From Streptomyces griseochromogenes (GTDB lineage: Bacteria > Actinomycetota > Actinomycetes > Streptomycetales > Streptomycetaceae): 64,000 bases of DNA. Location: positions 3,224,001 to 3,288,000 of the forward strand of contig NZ_CP016279.1 in NCBI RefSeq assembly GCF_001542625.1. The letters are read 5' to 3'. Position 1 is the first letter of the stretch, and the number at the start of each line of letters is the position of its first letter. The notes beneath the pieces were generated by a model, which was given only the letters and a program-made list of their open reading frames with translations, was not told the DNA's origin and searched no databases. Made by a program: the position numbers and the translations under genes. Below are positions 49,954-58,917 of the stretch, piece after piece.

Positions 49954-51477
49954 TCAGGGCAGGGGCCGGTAGACCGTCAGGGCCTGGGGCAGCTTGTCCA
50001 CCAGTACCTCCCCCCGCACCTCGGTGACCTCCCCGTCGTACGCCAGCGGTGTGCCCGGCCCGACGCCGGTCAGCCGCAGCCGCTTCAGTCGCACCGCCGC
50101 ATGGGCCGGATGGAGGTACCTCCCGCTCGAGCCAAGCCGAGAGCGGGGGAGGCTGAGCGGGCCCGCCGCCGCGGCCGCCAGCAGCCGCAACGCGGGCCTG
50201 CGGCCGCCGTGCACGACCCGCACGTCCAGCAGCCCGTCCGCCAGGTCGGTCCGGCGGCCGGGCACGAGCCCCATCCGCCGGTAGACGCCGTTGCCCACGA
50301 ACAGCAGCCACAACGGGCGTCGCCGGCCGCCGAGTTCGACCTCCAGTGGATGCCGGTCCGCGTGCAGCACCCGGTACGCGCCGAGCACCCCGGCCGGCCA
50401 GCCGCCGATCCGGGACGACCAGCGTTCCCGGACGCGCACCAGCTCCGGATAGACGCCCAGGCCGAGCGTGTTGAGGAAGATGCCCTCGTGGTCCCCGGCG
50501 ACGAACCGGCCGACGTCCACCCGGACCGCCTCGCCCCGGCGCACGGCACCGGCCGTCGTGCGCTCGTCCTCCACCCCCAGATCGCAGGCGAAGTGGTTGA
50601 GCGTGCCGCCGGGCAGCACCGCGAGGGGCAGACCGTGCCGCAGCGCGACCGCGGCCGCCGCGTTCACCGTCCCGTCGCCCCCGCACACCCCGAGCGCCCG
50701 CGCCCGCGCGGCCGCCTTCTCCAACTCGGCCGGCATGTCCTGGGGCTCGCACTCCAGGAGCTCCGCCCCGGGCAGCGCCTGCCGCAGCACGCGCACCCGC
50801 TCGGAGGTGCCCGAGGCACGGTTGGCGACGACGACCAGACCGTCGCCCTCGGGCAGCGCCGGTGCCGCTGTCCGCGGCCGCGCGGGCGGCGCGGCCTGGG
50901 CGCGGGTCGGCACCAGCGCCCGCACGGCGAACGCGGCGCCCGCGCCGAGCGCCGCCCCCGCGAGCACATCGCTCGGGAAGTGCACGCCTGTGTAGACACG
51001 GGACATGGCCACGGAGAACGCCACCGGCGCCACCACCGCCCCCCACGCCGGGGACTCCAGGCCGACACCGGTCGCGAAAGCGGCCGCCGACGCCGCGTGT
51101 CCCGACGGGAACGACGTGGTGATCGGCTGCCGCTTCAGCTGCCGTACCAGCGGCACCGGGTCCAGGACCGGCCGCGCGCGGCGCACCGACCGCTTGCCGA
51201 GGGTGTTGATGGTCAGGGAGGCCAGACTCAGGGAGGCGACCCCGCGTGCGGCGGCCCGCCGGGCCCTCGGCGTACGGCTCGCCGCGATCGCGGCGGCCGC
51301 CGCGAACCACAGCACCCCGTGGTTCGCGCTGCGGCTCAGCCTCGGCAGCACCCGCTCGGCGCCTGGCCAGTGCCATGCGGCGGCCGCGTGGAACAGCCGG
51401 GCGTCGAGGGCGAGCGGCCCGCGCAGGGCGTGCCGGCCGGTCGTCGGGACGGCGGTCAGGTCGACGTCTGCGCTCAT
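49954..51477 (-). CDS. PAP2 phosphatase-diacylglycerol kinase fusion
   Basis: A 507-residue two-domain membrane protein. Residues 1-200 are a PAP2 lipid phosphatase with KRSVRRARP, PSGHAASAA and SRVYTGVHFPSDV, plus four to five hydrophobic helices. Residues about 215-507 are a YegS/DAGK-type lipid kinase with VVANRASGTSERV, GVCGGDGTVNAAA, LPGGTLNHFACDL and the C-terminal DGEVTEVRG. It may interconvert diacylglycerol-type and phosphatidate-type lipids. A palindromic element (50113-50153) adds about 12 residues (LSLPRSRLGSSG) in the kinase domain. Confidence 0.93.
   Translation of the reverse strand: MSADVDLTAVPTTGRHALRGPLALDARLFHAAAAWHWPGAERVLPRLSRSANHGVLWFAAAAAIAASRTPRARRAAARGVASLSLASLTINTLGKRSVRRARPVLDPVPLVRQLKRQPITTSFPSGHAASAAAFATGVGLESPAWGAVVAPVAFSVAMSRVYTGVHFPSDVLAGAALGAGAAFAVRALVPTRAQAAPPARPRTAAPALPEGDGLVVVANRASGTSERVRVLRQALPGAELLECEPQDMPAELEKAAARARALGVCGGDGTVNAAAAVALRHGLPLAVLPGGTLNHFACDLGVEDERTTAGAVRRGEAVRVDVGRFVAGDHEGIFLNTLGLGVYPELVRVRERWSSRIGGWPAGVLGAYRVLHADRHPLEVELGGRRRPLWLLFVGNGVYRRMGLVPGRRTDLADGLLDVRVVHGGRRPALRLLAAAAAGPLSLPRSRLGSSGRYLHPAHAAVRLKRLRLTGVGPGTPLAYDGEVTEVRGEVLVDKLPQALTVYRPLP
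50113..50153 (+). repeat. Palindromic mini-element inserted in frame in the PAP2-kinase gene
   Basis: GGTACCTCCCGCTCGAGC and AGCGGGGGAGG surround AAGCCGAG. The core CGAGC(C)AAGCCGAGAGCGGGGGAGG closely follows the ogt copy. It lies antisense to the gene and keeps the frame. Confidence 0.6.
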
Positions 51478-51558
51478 GGGGTGCGGTTACCCTGAAGCAG
51501 CCGATTCCTGTGTCCGCGTACGCCCGACGGCCTGACCCGACGCGAGAGGATCCCCCGG

Positions 51559-52290
51559 ATGCGCCTGCTCCTCGTCCGCCACGGCCAGACCCCCTCCAAC
51601 GTCGCCAACCTGCTGGACACCGTCGTACCCGGCGCCGGCCTGACACCGCTCGGCGAGCGGCAGGCCGCCGCCATGCCCGAGGCGCTCGCGGACGAGGACA
51701 TCGAGGCGGTCTACGCCTCCACCCTGACCCGCGCCCGGCTCACGGCCGCCCCGCTGGCCGCCGCCCGCGGCCTCGACGTGATCGTCCGCGCCGGCATCCG
51801 TGAGCTGTCCGCGGGCGACCTGGAGATGCGGCCCGGCGACTCCCCGGAGGGCGGGCTGTACCTGCGTACGGTGTTCGCCTGGGCGGCCGGGGACACCACG
51901 CTCAGGATCCCCGGCGGGGAGAGCGGCGAGGAGGCGCTGGCCCGGTACGACGCGGTGATCGCCGAGGCCGCGGCCTCGGGCGCCGGCACCGTCGCCATGG
52001 TCAGCCACGGTGCCGCCATCCGCGTGTGGACGGCCGCCCGCGCGGTCAACGTCGACGTGGCCTTCGCCGCCGCCCGCCCGCTGGCGAACACCGGCGCGGT
52101 CATCCTGGAGGGCTCCCCCTCCGACGGCTTCAAGGCACTGTCCTGGGCGGGCGCGACCGTCGTACCGGCGGGCGAGGGCGGCCCGGCCGGAGAGCCCGTG
52201 GACGCGGCCGGCCGAGCGGACGGTCCCCGCACCGATGAAGCGACCAGCGGTTGCTGCGAGGCCGGGCTGCGTTCAATTCAGGACCGATAA
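51559..52290 (+). CDS. Histidine phosphatase (phosphoglycerate-mutase-like)
   Basis: A 243-residue phosphatase. LLLVRHGQTPSN holds the phosphorylated His, GLTPLGERQAAAM follows, YASTLTRARLTAAPLA carries the second Arg, and VSHGAAIRVW carries the catalytic His. The Glu of ELSAGDLE is also present. Substrate is not evident. It starts 81 bp from the divergent PAP2 fusion. The C-terminal 40 residues are low-complexity (AGEGGPAGEPVDAAGRADG). Confidence 0.88.
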   Translation: MRLLLVRHGQTPSNVANLLDTVVPGAGLTPLGERQAAAMPEALADEDIEAVYASTLTRARLTAAPLAAARGLDVIVRAGIRELSAGDLEMRPGDSPEGGLYLRTVFAWAAGDTTLRIPGGESGEEALARYDAVIAEAAASGAGTVAMVSHGAAIRVWTAARAVNVDVAFAAARPLANTGAVILEGSPSDGFKALSWAGATVVPAGEGGPAGEPVDAAGRADGPRTDEATSGCCEAGLRSIQDR

Positions 52291-52343
52291 GCGACCGATA
52301 AGCGTTTGCCCCGGATCGGGGGCGCCCCACAGAATGCCTCCTT

Positions 52344-53963
52344 ATGGGACATCTGGAAGCCGCGCACCTCGAGTACCACCTCCCCGACGGGAGGACGCTG
52401 CTCGGCGATGTCTCCTTCCGGGTCGGCGAGGGCGCCGCCGTCGCCCTGGTCGGTCCCAACGGCGCGGGCAAGACGACCCTGCTCCGGCTGATCTCCGGCG
52501 AGCTGAAACCGCACGGCGGCACGGTCACCGTCAGCGGCGGCCTCGGTGTGATGCGCCAGTTCGTGGGCTCCGTACGCGACGAGACGACCGTACGCGACCT
52601 GCTGGTCTCCGTCGCCCCGCCGCGCATCCGCGAGGCGGCGAAGGCGGTCGACACGGCCGAGCACGCCATCATGACCGTCGACGACGAAGCGGCCCAGCTG
52701 CGCTATGCCCAGGCCCTCGCCGACTGGGCGGAGGCGCGCGGCTACGAGGCCGAGACCCTGTGGGACATGTGCACCACCGCCGCCCTCGGCGTGCCGTACG
52801 AGCGGGCCCAGTGGCGCCAGGTGCGCACCCTCTCCGGCGGCGAGCAGAAGCGCCTCGTCCTGGAGGCCCTGCTGCGCGGCACCGACGAGGTACTGCTGCT
52901 GGACGAGCCGGACAACTACCTGGACGTGCCCGGCAAACGCTGGCTGGAACAGCAGCTGAAGGAGACCCGCAAGACGGTCCTGTTCGTCTCCCACGACCGT
53001 GAGCTCCTCGCCCGCGCCGCCGAGAAGATCGTCTCCGTGGAGCCCGGCCCGGCCGGCGCCGACGCCTGGGTGCACGGCGGCGGCTTCGCCACCTACCACG
53101 ACGCCCGCCGCGAACGCTTCGCCCGCTTCGAGGAGCTGCGCCGCCGCTGGGACGAGAAGCACGCGCAGCTGAAGAAGCTGGTCCTGAACCTCCGTCAGGC
53201 GGCGGAGAACAGCGCCGACCTCGCCTCCCGCTACCGGGCCGCGCAGACCCGCCTGCGCAAGTTCGAGGAGGTGGGGCCCCCGCCCGAGCCGCCCCGCGAG
53301 CAGGACATCACCATGCGCCTGAAGGGCGGCCGCACCGGCATCCGCGCCGTCACCTGCAAGAGCCTCGAACTGACCGGCCTGATGAACCCCTTCGATCTGG
53401 AGGTCTTCTACGGCGAGCGGGTCGCCGTGCTCGGCTCCAACGGCTCGGGCAAGTCGCACTTCCTCAGGCTGCTCGCCGGGGAGGAGGTGACGCACACGGG
53501 GGCGTGGAAGCTCGGCGCGCGGGTCGTTCCCGGTCACTTCGCACAGACCCACGCCCACCCCGAGCTGCAGGGCCGTACCCTCCTCGACATTCTGTGGAAG
53601 GAACATTCCCAGGACCGGGGGGCGGCCATGTCCCGACTGCGCCGCTACGAACTGACGGGCCAGGCCGAACAGTCATTCGACCGGCTCTCCGGCGGTCAGC
53701 AGGCCCGCTTCCAGATCCTCCTGCTGGAACTGCAGGGCGTCACCGCCCTGCTGCTGGACGAGCCGACCGACAACCTCGACCTGGAGTCCGCCGAGGCCCT
53801 CCAGGAGGGCCTGGAGGCCTTCGAGGGCACGGTGCTCGCGGTCACCCACGACCGCTGGTTCGCCCGCTCCTTCGACCGCTTCCTGGTCTTCGGCAGCGAC
53901 GGCCGTGTCCGCGAGACCTCGGAGCCGGTCTGGGACGAACGCCGCGTGGAACGGGCCCGCTAG
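52344..53963 (+). CDS. ABC-F family ATPase (ribosome-associated or resistance type)
   Basis: A 539-residue soluble protein with two ATP-binding cassettes and no membrane domain. Cassette 1 has GPNGAGKTTLLRL, LSGGEQKRL and LLLDEPDNYLD. The charged linker is rich in RRRWDEKHAQLKKLV. Cassette 2 has GSNGSGKSHFLRLL, LSGGQQARFQ and LLLDEPTDNLD. ABC-F proteins act on the ribosomal E site, either protecting against antibiotics or tuning translation. ATG 52344 is 53 bp after the histidine phosphatase. Confidence 0.93.
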   Translation: MGHLEAAHLEYHLPDGRTLLGDVSFRVGEGAAVALVGPNGAGKTTLLRLISGELKPHGGTVTVSGGLGVMRQFVGSVRDETTVRDLLVSVAPPRIREAAKAVDTAEHAIMTVDDEAAQLRYAQALADWAEARGYEAETLWDMCTTAALGVPYERAQWRQVRTLSGGEQKRLVLEALLRGTDEVLLLDEPDNYLDVPGKRWLEQQLKETRKTVLFVSHDRELLARAAEKIVSVEPGPAGADAWVHGGGFATYHDARRERFARFEELRRRWDEKHAQLKKLVLNLRQAAENSADLASRYRAAQTRLRKFEEVGPPPEPPREQDITMRLKGGRTGIRAVTCKSLELTGLMNPFDLEVFYGERVAVLGSNGSGKSHFLRLLAGEEVTHTGAWKLGARVVPGHFAQTHAHPELQGRTLLDILWKEHSQDRGAAMSRLRRYELTGQAEQSFDRLSGGQQARFQILLLELQGVTALLLDEPTDNLDLESAEALQEGLEAFEGTVLAVTHDRWFARSFDRFLVFGSDGRVRETSEPVWDERRVERAR

Positions 53964-54120
53964 CCCCCTCGCTCCGCCGGAGGGCCCGGGGAGCCGGATG
54001 TTCGTACAGTGGACTGAAGGAACGCGAGCTTCACGGCTCCCTCCCGGAAACGCTCGGGGGCAGCGCATTCCGGGCGGGCACCCGAACCGGACGAACGACC
54101 ACGACGAGCGGGGCACCACC

Positions 54121-54378
54121 ATGACCGGAGTCGACCCCAGCCGACTGGACGACCAGCAGCTCATGAAAGAGCTGGAGACGATCCACCGCACACGGCACGA
54201 CACCCTGCTGTACGGCTCGAACGACGCGCTGCGGGTCCACAACGAGCGCATGGCTCAGCTGGAGGGCGAGTACCTGCGGCGCAACCCGCGCCGCCTGGTC
54301 AGCGCGGGCCGCACCCGCGAGGGCGCCCGCGAGCGCTGCTGCGGCGAGGCGGCGACTCCGGGCACGTCCGGCACCTGA
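54121..54378 (+). CDS. DUF6158-like small protein
   Basis: An 85-residue protein. DPSRLDDQQLMKELETIHRT, RHDTLLYGSNDALRVHNERM and LEGEYLRRNP match small helical DUF6158 proteins of actinobacteria. A basic Arg/Gly/Cys tail follows. The start ATG 54121 is preceded by a region without a convincing binding site (GGGGCACC). Unknown function; the family often occurs beside other general-stress genes. Confidence 0.7.
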   Translation: MTGVDPSRLDDQQLMKELETIHRTRHDTLLYGSNDALRVHNERMAQLEGEYLRRNPRRLVSAGRTREGARERCCGEAATPGTSGT

Positions 54379-54410
54379 GGCGGCCGTCACGCGCCGGGAC
54401 CACCCCTTTC

Positions 54411-54452
54411 GGGGCGGGCCTTCTCACGCGGGGCCGCACCCCTTTCGGGGCG
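54411..54452 (+). terminator. Tandem short hairpins after the DUF6158 gene
   Basis: CCCCTTTCGGGG occurs twice within 42 bp (around 54413 and 54439). Each can fold into a short stem, and they lie 30-75 bp after the stop codon. A weak double terminator is likely; the stems are short. Confidence 0.4.
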
Positions 54453-54607
54453 TCCGGCTCACGGCCGGTCACCAGATCGTTCGGGCCGCCGTCGCGGATC
54501 CTCACCTTCCCTTCCGGGCTCGCGGTACGGGTTTCGGGGCCGAGTGCGGCGCTCCGTCCCGGTCGGCCCCGGCCAGGACGCGTACGCCTCCTGGAAGCGG
54601 CCCCGGC

Positions 54608-54985
54608 TCACCGGCCGCCCGCCACCGCCTCGGCCAGCTGCTGCACATGGGCGTACCGCGCCGAGCGCGGGAGCCTGGCCACCGCGTCGATCAGCGCGCC
54701 CGGTGCGTTGCTCCGGCGCAGGGACCGCGTCAGCTCGCCCGCGTGCGCGGGGAACGCGTGCCGGCTCAGGTGCCGGGCCAGCTCCAGCCGCACCCGCTCC
54801 AGTGACGCCGCGGATCCGATACCGCCCACCGGCCCGCTCCAGACCTCCGGGTCGTCGTCGGCGGCCGGCTCCGGGTCGTGCCACTCGTCGACGCGCGTCG
54901 GGTGCCCGGACTGGAGCAGGCCCTTCAACTCGTGCTTCATCTCGTCGTCCCGATGGACGCTCAACCGGTCACTGCCTCGCTGCAT
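54608..54985 (-). CDS. DUF2795-containing small protein
   Basis: A 125-residue acidic protein. The N-terminal GSDRLSVHRDDEMKHELKGL and THPTRVDEWHDPEPAADDDP-like segment precede a C-terminal DUF2795-like domain (APGALIDAVARLPRSARYAH, VQQLAEAV). DUF2795 proteins are often induced in dormancy or stress. GGAGG lies 5 bp before ATG 54985. It is divergent from the cysteine-rich gene across 355 bp in which no clear promoter or palindrome was seen. Confidence 0.7.
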   Translation of the reverse strand: MQRGSDRLSVHRDDEMKHELKGLLQSGHPTRVDEWHDPEPAADDDPEVWSGPVGGIGSAASLERVRLELARHLSRHAFPAHAGELTRSLRRSNAPGALIDAVARLPRSARYAHVQQLAEAVAGGR

Positions 54986-55340
54986 GTCTTCCTCCAGACG
55001 AGAGAGGGTCCGCACCGCGTACCCGGCCACCGGCCGCCGGACGGCGGCTTCGCGCACGATGAGCGGACGGTCCGGTCCGCACCTACCGAGTCACCTGCGC
55101 GGGAGAGGGAAAACCTCGCCCGGTTCCCGACACCGGGGCGCGATCGCGACAAGCGGCCGGCCGCCGGCTCCGGGTCACCCGCCCGGCCGTTCGCGTCCCG
55201 CGAATGGGGCCCGGCCGCGCGCGGCGCGGCGGCAGGCGGGCTGTGATGGCACCGAGGGCACGACAGCCGTGTCCCGCAGCCGTACCGCCGTCCCGGTGGC
55301 CGCCGCCCGGCGTCCGCCGCCGTGCCGAGGAGCCCACCCC

Positions 55341-56243
55341 ATGCGCCGCACCGCCCGTGCCCTGTCCGTCGCCGTCCTGGCCGGTGCCGGGCTCTTCACG
55401 GCCGGGCCCGCCGCCCTCGCCGACCCCAGCCCCGGCACCGCCTCGCCCAGCGTCGCCGCCACCGCCTCCGCGCCCTGCGACGCGGACGCCGGGCTGCTCC
55501 CCGACGCCCTCGCCCCCGCCTCCGGGGGGCGCGAACAGGGCGCACCGTGCGAGGGCGGTGGGAACGACGACGACGGCACCCAGTGCCAGGAGGGCGAATC
55601 GTGCCCGGACGGCGCACAGTGCCGTGACAGCGAGGTGTGCCCCGAGGGGGCCGCCCCCCACGAGACCGCACCCCGCGACGGGACCGCGTCCGACGAGCAG
55701 ACCGCGCCCCGTGACGGGACCGCGTCCGACGAGCAGACCGCACCCCGTGACGGGACCGCCTCCGACGAACAGACCGCACCCCGTGACGGGACCGCCTCCG
55801 ACGAACAGACCGCACCCCGTGACGGGACCGCCTCCGACGAACAGACCGCACCCCGTGAGGGGACCGCGTCCGACGAGCAGACCGCGCCGCACGACGGGAC
55901 CGCGTCCCACGAGGAGAGCACACCCCGCGACGGGACCGCCCCGTGCCGTGACGGCGACACCTGTGCCGAAGGGACCGGTGAGTGCCGGGAAGGCGCGCAG
56001 TGCCCCGGCACCGGACAGGAGTGCGCCGGGGCGCGGTCCTGCACCGGCGGGCACACCTGTCTGGAGTCCGGCGAGGGCACCGACTGCGACCCGGCGACCG
56101 TGGAGCACGGCGCCGACGCCGGGCGGGGAGGCACCTTCAGCGACTCGGTCCCGGCCCTGGTCGCCGGCGGGGTGCTGATCGCCGCGGCCTGCGGGGGTGC
56201 CCTCTACCGGCTGCACGGCCGCAGGAGGTCCGCGGGCGGCTGA
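55341..56243 (+). CDS. Exported cysteine-rich repeat protein with C-terminal membrane anchor
   Basis: A 300-residue protein with a signal peptide (residues 1-29, RRTARALSVAVLAGAGLFTA, cleaved near ALA-DP). A Cys- and acid-rich region follows, then eight tandem 12-residue units TAPRDGTASDEQ (the last three degenerate), another Cys-rich segment, and a C-terminal membrane helix (VPALVAGGVLIAAACGGALY) followed by basic RLHGRRR. No LPXTG sortase motif precedes the helix. The family is unknown; a surface or spore-envelope role is inferred. ATG 55341. Confidence 0.6.
   Translation: MRRTARALSVAVLAGAGLFTAGPAALADPSPGTASPSVAATASAPCDADAGLLPDALAPASGGREQGAPCEGGGNDDDGTQCQEGESCPDGAQCRDSEVCPEGAAPHETAPRDGTASDEQTAPRDGTASDEQTAPRDGTASDEQTAPRDGTASDEQTAPRDGTASDEQTAPREGTASDEQTAPHDGTASHEESTPRDGTAPCRDGDTCAEGTGECREGAQCPGTGQECAGARSCTGGHTCLESGEGTDCDPATVEHGADAGRGGTFSDSVPALVAGGVLIAAACGGALYRLHGRRRSAGG
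55665..55952 (+). repeat. Eight tandem 36-bp repeats in the cysteine-rich protein gene
   Basis: Units start at 55665, 55701, 55737, 55773, 55809, 55845, 55881 and 55917. The first five encode identical TAPRDGTASDEQ; the sixth has Asp to Glu, the seventh and eighth are more divergent. Near identity of the DNA suggests recent copy-number change. Confidence 0.9.
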
Positions 56244-56461
56244 AGCGCGCCGTCCCGGGGGACCGTGAGCGGACGGCTCCGGGCCACCGCCCATGGAAGG
56301 CCGTCGGGGCGGGTACACACCATCCCGTGGGCACCACCAGCGGGCACCACACCCACGAGCCTCGCGGCCGGCACCACAGGAGCGGCCACAGCACCAGCCG
56401 ACGAGAGAACACGGACCGTACGGGATCACCACACGGCACCACGGACTGCGCGGAGGCGGAC

Positions 56462-57718
56462 ATGCGGCGGACGGACCCGGAGGGCCACGGCCCCGTCCGT
56501 TACGGGCCGCCCCTGCCCGGCGACGGCCTGCCCGTCCTCCCGGAGCTGGCCGCCGTTCTCGCCGCCGCAGCGGGCCGGGCCGAGGCCCAGCCCGTCGGCG
56601 GCTCCCCCGCCCTGCTGGAGGCGGCCTGCGGCTACTGGACCCGGCGCGGGCTGTCCTGCGTCCCCGACCGGGTGGCCGCCGGCCCCGGCGCCCCCGCCCT
56701 GCTGCTCGCCCTGACCGCCGCCGTCGCCGGCGACGACGGCGACGTACTCGTGCCCCGCCCCTGCGCCGCCTGGTGGGCGCCCTACGCCCGCCTGCTCGGC
56801 AGGCCCGTCTTCCACGTGCCGACCCCGGCCGAGAGCGGTGGCGTCCCCGACCCGTACGCCCTGCTGGAGACCGTGCGCCGGGTCCGCGCCGAGGGCGGCG
56901 AGCCCCGGCTGCTGGTGCTGTCCGTCGCCGACGACCCCACCGCCACCGTCGCCCCGCCCGAACTGCTGCACGAGACCGTCGAGGCCGCGGCCGCCGAGGG
57001 TCTGCACCTGGTCAGCGACGAGACCTGGCGCGACACCCTGCACGACCCGCACGAAACCGTCCTGCTCAGTCCCGCCGAGATGCTGCCCGACGGGGTCACC
57101 GTCGTCACCGACCTGGCCGGCGCCCTGCTGCCGCCCGGCTGGCCCGCGGCCGTCGCCCGCTTCCCCTCCACGGCGGCGGGGGAACACCTCCACGCGCGCG
57201 TGCTCGACATCCTCACCGCGCTCGGCGCCCGGGTCGCCCAGCCGGTCGCCGCCGCGGCCGGGTACGCCCTCGACGAACCCGAGCCCGTCGCCGAGCGCCG
57301 CGAGGCCTCCGTACGCCTGCACGCGCGCGTGGCCGCCGCCGCGCACGCCGCGGTCGTCGCGGGCGGCGCGCTCGCCCGGCCGCCGCAGGCCGGCCGCCAT
57401 CTGTACGCCGACCTCGGCCCGCTGCGCGATGCGCTCACCGATCAGGGCGTCGGCGACGCCCAGGAACTGGAGGACTTCCTCACCGCCCGGCTCGGCATGC
57501 CCGCGCCCGGCGGCCACCGCTTCGGCGACGACCTCGGGGCACTGCGCGTGCGGCTGACCACGGGTCCCCTGCTGGGCGGCACGGACGAAGAACGCATGGA
57601 ATGCCTCATGTCACCCTCACCGTTGGAACTGCCACACGTGCAACGTGCGTTGATCTCCTTGAGGTCGGCCTTCGACGATCTCCGTGACGACGCTCAGCGA
57701 TGGGAGCCTCCTCGATGA
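56462..57718 (+). CDS. Aminotransferase-fold protein lacking every lysine, probable PLP-independent
   Basis: A 418-residue fold-type I aminotransferase-like protein. GGSPALLEAACGYWTRRG, GDVLVPRPCAAWWAPYARLL (substrate-side loop) and HLVSDETWRD (PLP-pyridine Asp site) are recognisable. Where the Schiff-base Lys should follow (SxxK) the sequence is VVTDLAGALLPPGWPAAVA, and no lysine occurs anywhere in the protein. PLP-dependent transamination therefore seems impossible. The start ATG 56462 follows GCGGAGG. Its stop overlaps the next ATG (ATGA), so it is coupled to an MBL hydrolase. Confidence 0.8.
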   Translation: MRRTDPEGHGPVRYGPPLPGDGLPVLPELAAVLAAAAGRAEAQPVGGSPALLEAACGYWTRRGLSCVPDRVAAGPGAPALLLALTAAVAGDDGDVLVPRPCAAWWAPYARLLGRPVFHVPTPAESGGVPDPYALLETVRRVRAEGGEPRLLVLSVADDPTATVAPPELLHETVEAAAAEGLHLVSDETWRDTLHDPHETVLLSPAEMLPDGVTVVTDLAGALLPPGWPAAVARFPSTAAGEHLHARVLDILTALGARVAQPVAAAAGYALDEPEPVAERREASVRLHARVAAAAHAAVVAGGALARPPQAGRHLYADLGPLRDALTDQGVGDAQELEDFLTARLGMPAPGGHRFGDDLGALRVRLTTGPLLGGTDEERMECLMSPSPLELPHVQRALISLRSAFDDLRDDAQRWEPPR

Positions 57719-58821
57719 CGCAGCAGACGCATGAGCCCGAGTCCGCCGCCACGAAGACCACCGCGACCACGAAGACCGCCACGACCGCCACGACCGCGCC
57801 GAGCGGCGCGGCCGGCGCCCCCGCGGCACCCGCCCCCCTCGCGCCCGCCTTCCCGCCGCTCGCCGAACCCCGCCCGCTCGGCGAACACCGGGTGTGGCCA
57901 CGGACCTTCCACGACCGGCTCACCGCACCGCTGCCCGGCCTCAAGGCCCTCGCCCGCTTCGCCCGCGAAGGCGCCGTACGCCCCGGCCCCGAGGGCCTCG
58001 CCGACATCCGCCGGCTTCCCTGCGAACCGGGCCCGCTGCCCCGCGTGGACACCCGCACACTCGCCGTCTCCTGGGCGGGACACGCCAGTTGGATCGTCCG
58101 CGCCGGCGGCCTGACCGTGCTCACCGACCCCGTCTGGTCCCGGCGCATCCTCGGCACCCCGGCCCGCATCACCCCTGTCGGCGTGGACTGGGACACCCTG
58201 CCGCGCATCGACGCGGTCGTCATCAGCCACAACCACTACGACCACCTGGACGCCCCGACCGTGCGCCGGCTCCCGCGCACGACCCCCGTGTTCGTGCCCG
58301 CCGGGCTGGGCGCCTGGTTCCGCAGGCGCCGGTTCACCTGCGTCACCGAGCTGGACTGGTGGGAGGGCGCCGAACTGTCCGGCGTCCGCTTCGACTTCGT
58401 GCCCGCCCACCACTGGTCCAAGCGCACCCTCACCGACACCTGCCACAGTCTGTGGGGCGGCTGGATCCTGACGGCACCAGGGGGGCCACGCGTCTACTTC
58501 GCGGGGGACACGGGTTACGGCCACTGGTTCTCCCGCATCGGCCGCCGCTACCCCGGCATCGACCTCGCCCTCATGCCCATCGGCGCCTACGACCCCCGCT
58601 GGTGGCTCAGCGACGTCCACTGCGACCCGGAGGACGCGGTTCAGGCGACCCTCGACGTGGGCGCGAGGCGCATGGCCCCCATGCACTGGGGGACCTTCAT
58701 CCTGTCGGCGGAGCCGGTACTGGAACCGCTGACGCGGGTGCGGACCGCTTGGGAGAGAGCCGGCCTGGACCGGGAAGACCTGTGGGATCTCCCGGTAGGA
58801 GCCTCAAGAGTGCTCGACTGA
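57715..58821 (+). CDS. Metallo-beta-lactamase-fold hydrolase (NAPE-PLD-like)
   Basis: A 368-residue zinc hydrolase. After an Ala/Thr-rich 40-residue N-terminus come WAGHASWIVRAGG, LTDPVWSRR, the metal motif HNHYDHLD, FVPAHHWSKRTLTD, YFAGDTGYG and the C-terminal MHWGTFIL. This order matches the NAPE-PLD/RomA group acting on phosphodiester- or lactone-like substrates. ATG 57715 is preceded by GGGAG and overlaps the upstream stop. Zinc ligands look intact. Confidence 0.9.
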   Translation: MTQQTHEPESAATKTTATTKTATTATTAPSGAAGAPAAPAPLAPAFPPLAEPRPLGEHRVWPRTFHDRLTAPLPGLKALARFAREGAVRPGPEGLADIRRLPCEPGPLPRVDTRTLAVSWAGHASWIVRAGGLTVLTDPVWSRRILGTPARITPVGVDWDTLPRIDAVVISHNHYDHLDAPTVRRLPRTTPVFVPAGLGAWFRRRRFTCVTELDWWEGAELSGVRFDFVPAHHWSKRTLTDTCHSLWGGWILTAPGGPRVYFAGDTGYGHWFSRIGRRYPGIDLALMPIGAYDPRWWLSDVHCDPEDAVQATLDVGARRMAPMHWGTFILSAEPVLEPLTRVRTAWERAGLDREDLWDLPVGASRVLD

Positions 58822-58917
58822 ACTCCCCCGGGGGCGCGGGGCGAACCGGTCCGCGGCTCGGCCGCGTGGGCGCGACCAGCCGCAACGCACCCGCACGCGA
58901 CCGGACTTCCAACGGCG

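Noticed and set aside
54708..55340. N-terminal extension of the cysteine-rich protein
   Set aside because: The frame is open upstream but overlaps the DUF2795 gene and is Arg/Pro-rich. The signal peptide starts at 55341.
55665..55952. CRISPR array
   Set aside because: The 36-bp units are directly contiguous without spacers and keep a reading frame, so they are protein repeats.
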